Translations under genes and position numbers: made by a program | The notes under the pieces: model-generated | What the model saw: only the letters and a program-made list of their open reading frames with translations | The model's database searches: none | Told to the model about the DNA's origin: nothing | Origin: Aliihoeflea sp. 40Bstr573 | Lineage (GTDB): Bacteria > Pseudomonadota > Alphaproteobacteria > Rhizobiales > Rhizobiaceae | DNA: 64,000 nt | Direction: 5' to 3' | NCBI RefSeq assembly: GCF_024105655.1 | Contig: NZ_JAAAMH010000011.1 | Coordinates: 62,001-126,000 of the forward strand | Shown: positions 27,824 through 37,062 of the stretch, piece by piece | Position numbering within the stretch: position 1 is the stretch's first letter | Layout: every line of letters starts with the position of its first letter

Positions 27824-28282
27824 ATGCGGCTGAACGTCAACGGAACCGCGATCCAGATAGATGCCGAGCCGGACATGCCGCTCCTGTGGGCGCTGCGCGA
27901 TCTCGCCGGCATTCTGGGTCCGAAATTCGGCTGTGGCATCGCAGCTTGCGGCGCCTGCACGGTGCTGGTCGACGGCGCGCCGGTTCGCTCCTGCGTGATG
28001 CCGGTCAGCCAGGCGACAGGCGAAATCGTCACCATTGAGGGCATCGGCACGGCCGGAGAGCTCCATCCCGTGCAGCAGGCCTGGATCGACGAGCAGGTCT
28101 CGCAGTGCGGCTATTGCCAGGCCGGCCAGATCATGACGGCCGTCGCGTTGCTCGAGGCAAACCCCTCTCCCACCGACGAGGACATCGACAAGGCCTTCGG
28201 CGGCAACCTGTGCCGCTGCGGCACATATCCGCGTATCCGTGCGGCGGTGAAGCGTGCTGCCGGCGCGCCGGCGGGAGCCTGA
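27824..28282 (+). CDS. 2Fe-2S subunit of a molybdenum hydroxylase (isoquinoline 1-oxidoreductase alpha type)
   Basis: 152 residues from ATG 27824 (a second ATG at 27806 would add six residues). A plant-type [2Fe-2S] site ([15 protein letters not shown]) is followed by the four-helix second [2Fe-2S] domain with [10 protein letters not shown] and CRCGTYPRI. This is the small subunit of xanthine-oxidase-family enzymes that lack an FAD subunit. It passes electrons from the molybdopterin subunit, encoded 4 bp downstream, toward a cytochrome. The TetR operator is just upstream. The substrate (N-heterocycle or aldehyde) is not determined. Confidence 0.93.
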   Translation: MRLNVNGTAIQIDAEPDMPLLWALRDLAGILGPKFGCGIAACGACTVLVDGAPVRSCVMPVSQATGEIVTIEGIGTAGELHPVQQAWIDEQVSQCGYCQAGQIMTAVALLEANPSPTDEDIDKAFGGNLCRCGTYPRIRAAVKRAAGAPAGA

Positions 28283-28286
28283 CGCC

Positions 28287-30563
28287 ATGTCCCGGCTCGG
28301 CACCATCACCAGGCGTACCTTTCTCGTCGGCGCGGTCGCGATCGCCGGCGGCGTCGCCTTCGGCGCATGGTATGTCCGCCGGCCCTACGCCAACCCGCTG
28401 CTCGACGAACTCGGCGATGACGAGGTTGCCTTCAATCCCTTCGTCAAGATCGGCGAGGATGAGACGATCACCATCATCGCGCCGCGCGCCGAGATGGGTC
28501 AGGGCATCTCCACCACGCTCGCCGCCTTCGTCGCCGAGGAACTGGATGTGCGGCTCGATCAGGTCAGCGTCGAGCACGGCCCCGCCTCGCCCGCCTACTA
28601 CAACGCGGCGATGATGGAAGAGGCAGGCCCCTTCCCCTTCTTCGACGAGAGCCTGATGGCCGAGGTCGTACGCAGCAGTTTCGGCACCGTCGCCAAGGTG
28701 CTTGGCCTGCAGGCGACGGGCGGCTCGTCCTCGACCCGCGACGGCTTCGTGCGCATGCGCCAGGCCGGTGCCGCCGCTCGCATCATGCTCACCGAGGCCG
28801 CCGCCCGCCGTTTGGGCGTGGCCGCCGCGGAGCTGACGACGGCGGACGGCGCGGTGATCTACGAGGCTTCCGGCCAGCGCCTGACCTATGGCGCGCTCGC
28901 GCGCGACGCTGCAGGAATCGAGCCGCCCTCCAACATCCGCTTGCGCGAACCTTCCCACTGGAAGCTTCTCGGAACCTCCCAGCAGCGCGTCGACATGCTC
29001 GCCAAGGCGACCGGCGCGCCCGTCTTCGGCATCGACGTTTCCGCGCCGGACATGCTCTTTGGCACGGTGAAGATGAGCCCGGTTTTCTGGCGCGAGCCGG
29101 CGAATGCGGATTTATCGAAAGCGGAGGCCGTGCCGGGCGTCATCCGCATCGTGCCGATCGCCTCGACCTATGGCCACGGCTTCGGCATCCTCGCCACCAA
29201 CACCTGGGCAGCCTTCCGTGCCGCAAACCTGATCGAGGCGGATTGGGGCACGCCCGACTATCCGGCCGACAGTGCCGCGATCGATGCGCGGCTGACGGAG
29301 GCGCTGGCCGACCCGGCGTCCGGCTCGTCGATGCGCAATGACGGCGACGTTGAAACGCTCTTCGCGGACGCCCCGCGCGACCGGTTCGTCGAGGCCGAGT
29401 ACACCGTGCCGCTTCTGGCCCATGCATGCATGGAGCCGATGAACGCGACCGCGAAGATCGCCGACGGCAAGCTCACGGTCTGGGCGCCCAATCAGGTGCC
29501 GACGCTCACCGCGCAGCTTTGCGCCTCCGCGCTCGGCATGGACACGGAAGACGTCACGGTCCACACGACGCAGATGGGCGGCGGCTTCGGTCGGCGCGAG
29601 GTGGACTTCTCGATCTACGCCGCGCTCCTTGCGGACGCTGCCGGCGGACGCCCCGTCAAGGTCACGTGGACGCGCGAGGAGGACATCCGACGCGACGTCT
29701 TCCGCCCCGCCGCGAAAGGCCGCTTCCGCGCCCGCCTCGACGATGCAGGCTTGCCCGTCGCGCTCGACATGACGATCGCCGCGCCCTCCATCCTCGGCAG
29801 CGTCATGCGCCGGACCTTCCCGTCGATCTCGCCCGTCGGTCCCGACGCCACGATCACCCAAGGCGCGCACGACCAGCCTTATGCGATCGAGAACTACCGC
29901 GTGCGCGGTATCAAGGCCGATCTCGGCGTGCCGGTCGGCTTCTGGCGATCGGTCGGCCTCTCCTTCAACACCTATTTCCATGAAGGCTTCCTCGACGAGA
30001 TCGCGGTCGCGGGCGGGATCGACCCTGTCGAGCTGCGCCGCCGGCTCGTCGCCGACTATCCCGCCGCGCTCGGCGTCGTCGACCGCGTCGCCGAGATGGC
30101 AAACTGGGGCGAGCGGGTAGCTGAAGGCCGCGCGCGCGGTTTCGCCTTCGCGCTCGCCTTCGGCTCGTGGGTCGCCCAGATCGTCGAGATCGCCGAAACC
30201 CCGGCCGGCATCCGCATCGAGAAGACCTGGATCGCCGCCGATGTCGGCATCGCGCTCGACCCGTCGATCATCGAGGCGCAGCTCGTCTCCGGCGCGGTCT
30301 TCGGTTTCTCCTCGGCGATGAACCAGGAGATCACCCTTCGCGAGGGCCGCGTCGAGCAGTCGAACTTCCACGACTACGACGCGATGCGCATGCACCAGTG
30401 CCCCCGGTTCGAGATCGCGATCCTCGAAAACGCCGAGAAGATGGGCGGCGTCGGCGAACTTTCGACGCCGACTTCCATCGCCGCCCTCGCCAACGCGGTC
30501 TTCGCGCTGACGGGCAAGCGCGTTCGTCAGTTGCCCCTGTCACGCGAGGTCGCCTTCGCATGA
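28287..30563 (+). CDS. Molybdopterin-binding subunit of a xanthine-oxidase-family oxidoreductase (isoquinoline 1-oxidoreductase beta type)
   Basis: 758 residues. A Tat signal (TRRTFLVGAVAIAGGVAFG) at the N-terminus marks export of the folded cofactor-loaded complex to the periplasm. Molybdopterin-binding features are HACMEPMNATAKI, QMGGGFGRREVDFSIYAALL and the active-site region KMGGVGELSTPTSIAALANAVF with the conserved Glu. Domain order follows aldehyde oxidase large subunits of the single-chain beta type. It works with the 2Fe-2S subunit upstream (4 bp gap). Its stop overlaps the ATG of a cytochrome c-like gene (ATGA at 30560), which would be the electron acceptor but is frameshifted in this sequence. 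Confidence 0.93.
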   Translation: MSRLGTITRRTFLVGAVAIAGGVAFGAWYVRRPYANPLLDELGDDEVAFNPFVKIGEDETITIIAPRAEMGQGISTTLAAFVAEELDVRLDQVSVEHGPASPAYYNAAMMEEAGPFPFFDESLMAEVVRSSFGTVAKVLGLQATGGSSSTRDGFVRMRQAGAAARIMLTEAAARRLGVAAAELTTADGAVIYEASGQRLTYGALARDAAGIEPPSNIRLREPSHWKLLGTSQQRVDMLAKATGAPVFGIDVSAPDMLFGTVKMSPVFWREPANADLSKAEAVPGVIRIVPIASTYGHGFGILATNTWAAFRAANLIEADWGTPDYPADSAAIDARLTEALADPASGSSMRNDGDVETLFADAPRDRFVEAEYTVPLLAHACMEPMNATAKIADGKLTVWAPNQVPTLTAQLCASALGMDTEDVTVHTTQMGGGFGRREVDFSIYAALLADAAGGRPVKVTWTREEDIRRDVFRPAAKGRFRARLDDAGLPVALDMTIAAPSILGSVMRRTFPSISPVGPDATITQGAHDQPYAIENYRVRGIKADLGVPVGFWRSVGLSFNTYFHEGFLDEIAVAGGIDPVELRRRLVADYPAALGVVDRVAEMANWGERVAEGRARGFAFALAFGSWVAQIVEIAETPAGIRIEKTWIAADVGIALDPSIIEAQLVSGAVFGFSSAMNQEITLREGRVEQSNFHDYDAMRMHQCPRFEIAILENAEKMGGVGELSTPTSIAALANAVFALTGKRVRQLPLSREVAFA

Positions 30564-31136
30564 GGTTTTTGATAGCGCTCATCCTGCTGGCCCTGCCTGC
30601 GCCCGTGCTCGCGCAGGATTCGGCCGCGCGGGAGGCCGCGCCTTGCTGAATGGCAGAAGGTCTACGAGGTCTTTTCCCACCCGCGCTGCGCCAATTGCCA
30701 CACCGAGGACGACCACCCGCGCTGGTCGGGCGCGCATTACGGCGCAACGCGCATCCACCCCTTCAACGTGCGGCGCGGGCCGGACGGTTTTGGCAATACG
30801 GGCATGACCTGCCAGACCTGCCATCAGGAAACGAATGCGCAGATCCCGCACGGCCCGCCTGGGGCGCCGAACTGGCACCTCGCGCCAGCCGAGATGGTCT
30901 GGTTCGAAAAGAGCTCGGCCGAGATCTGCGCCCAGATCAAGGACCCGGACCGCACCGGCGGCATGGACCTCGAAGCGGTCGCGGTCCACGTCCGCGACGA
31001 CGCGCTGGTCGCATGGGGCTGGGACCCCGGTCCCGGCCGCGAACCCGCGCCCGGCTCGGCCGGGGAAACCTTTGCGGCGCTCGAACGCTGGACGGCGCTC
31101 GGCGCGCCCTGTCCTGCGCAAGAGGCCGGCGAATGA
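30560..31136 (+). pseudogene. Di-heme c-type cytochrome-like subunit, interrupted by a frameshift
   Basis: ATG 30560 overlaps the stop of the hydroxylase subunit. It encodes a signal peptide (MRFLIALILLALPAPVLAQ) and about 10 more residues, then stops at 30647-30649. In the +1-shifted frame the protein continues without interruption as LAEWQKVYEVFSHPRCANCH and on through a second heme site CQTCH to a stop at 31136. Removing one C at 30641/30642 (GCGCCTTGCTG) joins both parts into a ~191-residue periplasmic cytochrome with two CxxCH motifs. This is either a recent inactivating mutation or a sequencing error. A cytochrome at this place fits the electron acceptor of the molybdenum hydroxylase. 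Confidence 0.8.
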
Positions 31137-31320
31137 ACTGTCCGCAGAATTGGCAGGAGTGATGGATGGATGACGAATTGTGACTGTTTGCGCACAGCGC
31201 GATGATGTAGAAGCCCGCGTGGTTTCAGACCGTTTGAAGACGGGATCGAGCAGCGCCATCTGAAGCGAGGGCGAAGGCGCGAAGATGCGCCCGCAGGTCC
31301 CGAAACCGGATTAACCGACA

Positions 31321-32457
31321 ATGTCGAAGTTCAAGTTTCACAAGGTCGCGGCGATCGCCGTGTTTGTCGCCACGGCTGCGTGGGTGACCACAGGCGAGTT
31401 TTCGTCCGTGGGCTCTGCGCAGAACGAGACCGGCTCTCAAGAGTCCGAGGCACCTCAGGTCGAGGCCAAGCGCCACACCGTGGCCGTCGTGCGCCCGCCC
31501 CGCGTCGAGCATTCGCGCGCCATCCGCATGTCCGGCCTGACCGAGGCCGACAAGCGTTCGGTCCTTGCCGCCCGCTCCGCCGGCATCATCGCCGAATTGC
31601 CGATTTCCAAGGGCCAGACCGTCCAGGCGGGCGACCTCATTTTGCGGCTCGATGCCGAGGGCAAGGAGGCTGCCGTCGAGACCGCGCGCCAGTTGCTCTC
31701 GCAGCGCGAAGCTGAAGCACAGGCCGCCGAGCGTCTCGTCCAGTCCGGTTCGCTGCCGCGGCTCCAGGCCGACAATGCCCGCTCGGCGCTGGCCGCGGCG
31801 CGCTCGCAGCTCGAGGAAGCGCTGGCCGAGCTCACCCGCAACGAGGTCCGCGCGCCCTTTTCCGGCCTGATCGACCGCGTCAATGTCGAGATCGGCGGCT
31901 CGGTCATGCTGGGCACCGAGATCGCCACGATCCTCGCCCTCGATCCGATCGTCGCCACCGGCGAGGTCGGCGAGCGCGACCTTGGCTACGTCACGCGCGG
32001 CGACCGCGCCGAGGTGCGCCTCGTCAATGGCGACGTCGTCGAAGGCGAAATCCGCTACATCTCGCGCGACGCGTCGAGCCAGACCCGTACCTTCCAGGTC
32101 GAGGTGGCCATCGACAATCCGGACAACGACATCCCCGCCGGCATGACGACCGAGATGACGCTGCGCGCCAAGCCGGTCGAATCGGTCCGCCTGCCGCGCT
32201 CCGTCGTCACGCTGAGCATGGAGGGCGATCTTGGCATCCGCGCCGTCGACCCGGCCGGCAAGGTCCTATTCGTACCGATCGATCTCGTCGACGACACGCC
32301 CGAAGGGCTGATGCTGGCCGGCATTCCGGCCGATGCCCGCGTCATCGTCTCCGGCCAGGACCTCGTCGCCGAGGGCGACACGGTCAACGCCATCGAGGCC
32401 GACGAGGAGACGATCCGCGGCCTGGCAGGCGAAGTCGCCCGCGCCGGAACCGAATAA
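31321..32457 (+). CDS. RND efflux periplasmic adaptor (membrane fusion protein)
   Basis: 378 residues. A hydrophobic N-terminal segment (about 8-24) acts as signal/anchor without a lipobox cysteine. The HlyD/AcrA-type lipoyl halves (GIIAELPISKGQTVQAGDLILRL and RAPFSGLIDRVNVEIGGSV), a helical hairpin (residues ~120-170, QLLSQREAEAQAAERLV) and beta-barrel domain follow. It bridges the inner-membrane pump encoded 57 bp downstream and an outer-membrane channel, whose gene is not in this window. ATG 31321. The preceding 184 bp contain no gene and no obvious regulator site. Confidence 0.93.
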   Translation: MSKFKFHKVAAIAVFVATAAWVTTGEFSSVGSAQNETGSQESEAPQVEAKRHTVAVVRPPRVEHSRAIRMSGLTEADKRSVLAARSAGIIAELPISKGQTVQAGDLILRLDAEGKEAAVETARQLLSQREAEAQAAERLVQSGSLPRLQADNARSALAAARSQLEEALAELTRNEVRAPFSGLIDRVNVEIGGSVMLGTEIATILALDPIVATGEVGERDLGYVTRGDRAEVRLVNGDVVEGEIRYISRDASSQTRTFQVEVAIDNPDNDIPAGMTTEMTLRAKPVESVRLPRSVVTLSMEGDLGIRAVDPAGKVLFVPIDLVDDTPEGLMLAGIPADARVIVSGQDLVAEGDTVNAIEADEETIRGLAGEVARAGTE

Positions 32458-32514
32458 TACGATTGCGGCCGGGAAGGGCCACGGCCTTTCTCCGCGCGCC
32501 AGGGACGATCCGCT

Positions 32515-35500
32515 ATGAACATTGTTCGCATAGCCATCAACAATGCCCGCCTGACGATCTCGATCCTCCTGTTCCTGGTCGTGGCGGGCGCGCTGTCCTA
32601 CCAGTCGATCCCGAAGGAGGCCGAGCCCGACATCGCGATCCCGATCATCTATGTGAGCCTGGCCTATCAGGGCATCTCGCCGGAGGATTCGGAAAGGCTT
32701 CTGCTGCGGCCCGTCGAGATGCAGATGAAGGGCCTGTCTGGCGTCAAGGAAATGCGCTCTGCCGCCTATGAAGGCGGCGGCTTCGTGCTGGTCGAGTTCC
32801 AGCCGGGCTATGACTTCTCCAACGCCCTGGAAGACGTGCGCGCCAAGGTGTCCGACGCACGGCGCGAACTGCCGCAGGGTGTCGAGGAGCCGACCGTCAA
32901 CGAGGTGAATGTCTCCGAGTTCCCGGTCCTCGTCGTCACCTTGTCCGGCGATCTGCCCGAGCGCGTCCTCGCCCACACGGCGCGCGAATTGCGCGACCGT
33001 ATCGAGGAAGTGCCGGGCGTGCTCGAGGGCGCGCTGCAGGGCACGCGCGACGAGCAGGTCGACGTGGTGATCGATCCGGTCAAGCTTTCCTCCTACGGAC
33101 TTCAGCTCGATCAGATGATCCAGGGCGTCAATGCCGGCAACAGCCTCGTGGCCGCCGGCGCGCTGCAGGGCGCCGAAGGCCGCTACCCGGTCAAGGTCCC
33201 CTCGCTGATCGAGAATGTCGAGGACGTCGCCAACCTGCCGATCGTCGCCGGCCCGAATGCGGTCGTGCGCGCGCAGGACCTTGCCACCATCCGCTCCACC
33301 TTCAAGGAAGCCGACACGATCACCCGCCTCGACGGGCGTCCCGCCATCGCCATCGAGGTCAAGAAGCGCTCCGGCGCAAATCTGATCGACACGGTCGACC
33401 AGGTGAAGGTCGTGGCTGCGGCCTTCCAGGAATCGCTCCCCATCGCGGTGGACATCTCCTACAGCCAGGACAAGTCGGACATGGTCCGCCAGCTCCTCGG
33501 CGACCTGCAGAACCACGTCCTGATCGCGGTCATCCTGGTCTTCATCGTCATCCTCTATGCGCTGTCGGGCCGTGCCTCGCTCCTCATCGGCCTGGCCATT
33601 CCCGCATCGTTCCTGATGGGCATCCTGGCGCTTTCGCTGATGGGCTACACGGTCAACATGATCGTCCTGTTCAGCCTGATCCTGGCGGTGGGGATGCTGG
33701 TCGACGATGCCATCATCGTCACCGAGTTCGCCGAGCGTCGCATGGCCGAAGGCATGGACAAGCGCGCTGCTTTCGAACTGGCGGCAAACCGCATGGCCGG
33801 CCCCGTCATAGCGGCGACCATGACGCGCATCGCGGCCTTCTCGCCGCTGCTCTTCTGGCCCGGCATCGTCGGCGAGTTCATGAAGTATCTGCCGCTCACG
33901 CTGATCGTGACGCTGTCGGCATCGATGCTCTTCGCGCTGGTCTTCACGCCGACGCTCGGCGCGATGTTCGCCAAGGCCGAGCCGCATCCGGAGGGCAAGC
34001 CCGACGGGCTCTACATGGCGATCGTGAAAAAGGCCGTCGCTTTCCCCAAGACGGTCCTGCTCCTTACCGTCGGCCTGCTCGTCGGCGTCCAGTACAGCTA
34101 CACGCAATATGGCGCGGGCGTCGAATTCTTCCCCAATGTCGAGCCCGAATACGGCCTGATGTACGTCCATGCACGCGGCAATCTCTCGCTTGCCGAAATG
34201 GATGCGGCCACGCGCCAGGCGGAAGAGCGGCTTCTCGGCTGGCCCGGCGTCTCGTCCGTCTACACCCGCGTCGGCCAGACGCGCGGCGGCGGGCAGGACA
34301 TCGACGAGGACGTCGTCGGCGTCATCCAGTACGAGTTCCTCGACTGGCGCGAACGCAAGGCCGCCAGCGAAATCCTGAACGATTTGCGCGCCGAGATGTC
34401 GGGCATTCCCGGAGTCGAGGTCCAGGTGCGCGTGCCCGAAGCCGGTCCGCCGACCGGACAGCCGATCCAGGTGCGCCTGTCGGCGGCGAACCCGGAAGGG
34501 CTCAAGGATCAGGCCGCCGCGGTTGCCGCCCGTATCGCGCAGATTCCCGGCGTCATCGAGATTTCGGACGGCCTGCCGCCGCCTGGCGTCGACTGGGCGC
34601 TCAAAGTCGATCGCGCCAAGGCGGCGCTCTACGGCGTCTCGCCGAGCCAGGTCGGCACGGTCGTCCAGCTCGTCACCACCGGTCTGAAGCTCACCGACTA
34701 CCGCCCGGCCGGCGTCGACGACGCGGTCGACATCCGCCTGCGCCTGCCCGACGACCGCCGCACGCTGTCGAGCCTCGACCAGCTCAGGGTCCAGACGCCG
34801 CAGGGCGCGGTGCCGATCTCGAACTTCGTCACCCGCGAGCCGCAGGCGCGGACGGGCATCCTCAACCGCATCGACGGCGAACGCACGATCGTTGTCCAGG
34901 CCAACATTGCCACCGGCTATCAGGTCGCCGAGGTCCAGGCTGAAGTCACGCAGGCCCTGTCCGAGATGGATATGGGCCAGAACCGGTGGCGCCTTGCCGG
35001 TTCGAGCGAGGAAAGCGCCGAGGCGAGCGCCTTCCTGACCAAGGCGTTCGGCGCTGCGATCTTCCTGATCTTCGTGGTGTTGCTCGCCCAGTTCAACAAG
35101 TTCACCAGCGTCTTCCTGGTGCTGATGACGGTGGTCATGTCGACGATCGGCGTCTTCCTTGGCCTACTGTTGACCGGGCAGACCTTCGGCGTCGTGATGT
35201 CGGGCATCGGCATCATCGCGCTCGCCGGCGTGGTGGTGAACAACAACATCGTCCTGATCGACACCTATGACCTCCTGCGTCACGAGGGCATGTCGAAGAT
35301 GGACGCGATCCTGCAGACCTGCCGCGAGCGCGCCCGTCCGGTCGTGCTCACCGCCCTGTCTGCGATCTTCGGTGTCGCGCCGATTGCCTTCGGCCTCGGG
35401 CTCGAGCTCTTCCACCACGAGACGACGATCAACGCGCCGTCGACGCAGTGGTGGATCTCGCTCTCCTCGGCGATCGTCTACGGCCTGTCCTTCGCTACGG

Positions 35501-35661
35501 TGCTGACGCTGGTCGTCACGCCGGCGGCGCTGATGGTGTTCACGCGCGAGCACGTCAAGCCGGGAGAGACGCGCCGGACCTTCTGGCAGTGGCTCTTACG
35601 CCGCAAGCCGAAGGAAACGGCCGAAAAGACCCCCGACGCGCTGCCAGCGCCCGCCGAATAG
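32515..35661 (+). CDS. RND efflux transporter permease (AcrB/MdtB family)
   Basis: 1048 residues, normal for HAE1/HME-like RND pumps. Two repeats of one plus five helices with large periplasmic loops are visible. The TM4 proton-relay segment reads FSLILAVGMLVDDAIIVTEF with the essential Asp pair, and the second half has GIIALAGVVVNNNIVLID. It exports a drug or metabolite by proton antiport. The N-terminus MNIVRIAINNARLTISILLF is typical of the envelope-stress/multidrug subgroup. It forms an operon with the adaptor. No outer-membrane factor lies nearby, so a TolC encoded elsewhere must be used. Substrate unknown. Confidence 0.95.
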   Translation: MNIVRIAINNARLTISILLFLVVAGALSYQSIPKEAEPDIAIPIIYVSLAYQGISPEDSERLLLRPVEMQMKGLSGVKEMRSAAYEGGGFVLVEFQPGYDFSNALEDVRAKVSDARRELPQGVEEPTVNEVNVSEFPVLVVTLSGDLPERVLAHTARELRDRIEEVPGVLEGALQGTRDEQVDVVIDPVKLSSYGLQLDQMIQGVNAGNSLVAAGALQGAEGRYPVKVPSLIENVEDVANLPIVAGPNAVVRAQDLATIRSTFKEADTITRLDGRPAIAIEVKKRSGANLIDTVDQVKVVAAAFQESLPIAVDISYSQDKSDMVRQLLGDLQNHVLIAVILVFIVILYALSGRASLLIGLAIPASFLMGILALSLMGYTVNMIVLFSLILAVGMLVDDAIIVTEFAERRMAEGMDKRAAFELAANRMAGPVIAATMTRIAAFSPLLFWPGIVGEFMKYLPLTLIVTLSASMLFALVFTPTLGAMFAKAEPHPEGKPDGLYMAIVKKAVAFPKTVLLLTVGLLVGVQYSYTQYGAGVEFFPNVEPEYGLMYVHARGNLSLAEMDAATRQAEERLLGWPGVSSVYTRVGQTRGGGQDIDEDVVGVIQYEFLDWRERKAASEILNDLRAEMSGIPGVEVQVRVPEAGPPTGQPIQVRLSAANPEGLKDQAAAVAARIAQIPGVIEISDGLPPPGVDWALKVDRAKAALYGVSPSQVGTVVQLVTTGLKLTDYRPAGVDDAVDIRLRLPDDRRTLSSLDQLRVQTPQGAVPISNFVTREPQARTGILNRIDGERTIVVQANIATGYQVAEVQAEVTQALSEMDMGQNRWRLAGSSEESAEASAFLTKAFGAAIFLIFVVLLAQFNKFTSVFLVLMTVVMSTIGVFLGLLLTGQTFGVVMSGIGIIALAGVVVNNNIVLIDTYDLLRHEGMSKMDAILQTCRERARPVVLTALSAIFGVAPIAFGLGLELFHHETTINAPSTQWWISLSSAIVYGLSFATVLTLVVTPAALMVFTREHVKPGETRRTFWQWLLRRKPKETAEKTPDALPAPAE

Positions 35662-35678
35662 CTGTTTTAGCGGCTCAT

Positions 35679-35709
35679 GAAGCGGCCCGCGGAACTTGCG
35701 GGCCGCTTC
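35679..35709. terminator. Long perfect hairpin after the RND operon
   Basis: GAAGCGGCCCGC (35679-35690) / GCGGGCCGCTTC (35698-35709), a 12-bp perfect stem with a 7-base loop GGAACTT, 18 bases after the RND stop. No T-run follows, but the stem is strong enough to act as a terminator or 3'-end stabiliser. Confidence 0.6.
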
Positions 35710-35766
35710 GCGCATTATCGGCGAAGAACAGGATCGTCCTGTTCAAGGAGAGTTGGGGAACTTGCC

Positions 35767-35925
35767 ATGTCAGTCGGAACGATTCTGATCATTATTCTGA
35801 TCCTGATCCTGCTCGGCGCCATTCCGGCCTGGCCGCACTCGCGCGGCTGGGGCTACGGCCCGTCGGGCATCCTCGGGGTCGTCCTGGTAGTAGTGCTGAT
35901 CCTCGTGTTGATGGGCCGAATCTAG
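35767..35925 (+). CDS. Small hydrophobic DUF3309-type protein
   Basis: 52 residues: MSVGTILIIILILILLGAIP, then AWPHSRGWGYGPSGILGVVLVVVLILVLMGRI split by a Trp/Gly-rich turn. This is the DUF3309 pattern of two short membrane helices flanking the motif PAWPHSRGWGYGPSG. Function unknown; members are widespread in alphaproteobacteria. ATG 35767 follows GGGGAAC. A terminator-like hairpin lies on each side, so it is a monocistronic gene. Confidence 0.85.
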   Translation: MSVGTILIIILILILLGAIPAWPHSRGWGYGPSGILGVVLVVVLILVLMGRI

Positions 35926-35973
35926 CGCACCGGCGCCACCGATCCGGTCCTCCGCGAGACGGAGCACGCCTTC

Positions 35974-36001
35974 GCCCGGCAGCGCAAACGCGCTGCCGGG
36001 C
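35974..36001. terminator. Terminator between DUF3309 gene and convergent epimerase-like gene
   Basis: GCCCGGCAGCGC (35974-35985) / GCGCTGCCGGGC (35990-36001), a 12-bp perfect stem with loop AAAC, followed by GTTACTTCTTT. It probably serves both converging genes. Confidence 0.75.
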
Positions 36002-36011
36002 GTTACTTCTT

Positions 36012-36956
36012 TCAGGCCGCCTTCTGCCGCGTCATGTCGCGGACCACGTTCTCCATCGCACCTTCCATTGAGTTCTCACGCAAGTCGGGAACGAGGCCTG
36101 CCAGCTTGCGCCCGTCGAGCGAGTGCGGCGCGCGCCACAGATAGGACATCGCCGCCAGTTCCCGAATCATCGGCACGAACAGTCCCGCGGCGCGCAGGAG
36201 CGGCCATGGCACGCCGCGCCGCAGGAGAGGCCGCCCGACCGCGCGCTCCGTTGCGGCCTTCATCTCCTGCCCCGTCACCGTATGGCCGGCGAAATGCAGC
36301 ACCTCGAACGGCGCAAGGTCCGCGCGCCGCTCTGCGACCGCCACGAAAGCCAGCGCAAGATCCGGCAGGTAGGCAAAGGAATGCGCAACGTCCATCGGGC
36401 CCGGCCAGGTGAAGACGCCCTTGTCCAGCTTGGCGAGCACGAGTTCGTCGAGCCACGTCCCCGGCTTCTCGCCGCCGTAGAAATCGCCGGCCCGGATGAC
36501 GATGGTGCGCACGCCGTCCAGCCGCGCAGCCGCCTCCAGCATCGACTCCATCTCGATGCGAATGCGGGCCTTCGCGGTCGAGCCGATCTGCGGATCGCCC
36601 TCCGCCATGTTCATCCCGATCTCGAGACCGAAATTGTAGACGTTCCCAGGCAGCATGATCGTCGCGCCATTCACGCGCGCAGCCTCCAGCACGTTCCGCG
36701 CCAACGGCATCACCTTTTCCTCCCACTCGGTGTAGAGCGGGTTCAGCCCATGGACGATGATGTCGGCGCCTTTGCAAACCGCGACCAGTGCGTCGCCGTC
36801 GCTTGCGTCGGCCGCGACCGGCTCCACGCCGGCGGCAAGGCTCTGCGCCTTCGCACCGCGCGCAACGCCCCTGACCAGCCAGCCGGCGGCGACGAATGCC
36901 TTGGCGATCTCGTGTCCGACCCGTCCGCCAGCGCCCAGTATGACCACCGTTTTCAT
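36012..36956 (-). CDS. NAD(P)-binding epimerase/dehydratase family protein
   Basis: 314 residues, atypical short-chain dehydrogenase (NmrA/epimerase-like). The Rossmann motif is GAGGRVGHEIAKAF at residues ~8-21. The catalytic Tyr-x3-Lys is not obvious; the central MLPGNVYNFG segment is typical of this subgroup. Start 36956 follows GATGGAGC; a longer frame to 37019 crosses the promoter of the divergent LysR gene and is unlikely. The divergent LysR gene at 37063 probably regulates it. Substrate unknown. Confidence 0.82.
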   Translation of the reverse strand: MKTVVILGAGGRVGHEIAKAFVAAGWLVRGVARGAKAQSLAAGVEPVAADASDGDALVAVCKGADIIVHGLNPLYTEWEEKVMPLARNVLEAARVNGATIMLPGNVYNFGLEIGMNMAEGDPQIGSTAKARIRIEMESMLEAAARLDGVRTIVIRAGDFYGGEKPGTWLDELVLAKLDKGVFTWPGPMDVAHSFAYLPDLALAFVAVAERRADLAPFEVLHFAGHTVTGQEMKAATERAVGRPLLRRGVPWPLLRAAGLFVPMIRELAAMSYLWRAPHSLDGRKLAGLVPDLRENSMEGAMENVVRDMTRQKAA

Positions 36957-37062
36957 GTTCCAGCTCCATCGTCGCGTTTCGATGGACGGATCATCCGCCT
37001 TTCGAATAAGAATGGACATTCGCCAAATTCGACGCGTGATTATTCATTTTCGGATAGATTAC

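Noticed and set aside
30768-31136. The cytochrome gene read as starting at the internal ATG 30768
   Set aside because: That start would drop the signal peptide and the first CxxCH motif, both present just upstream in a frame joined by one base change.
32266-34170. A 634-residue minus-strand frame opposite the RND adaptor and pump genes
   Set aside because: Low-complexity Asp/Arg/His composition produced by codon bias; both plus-strand genes are complete.
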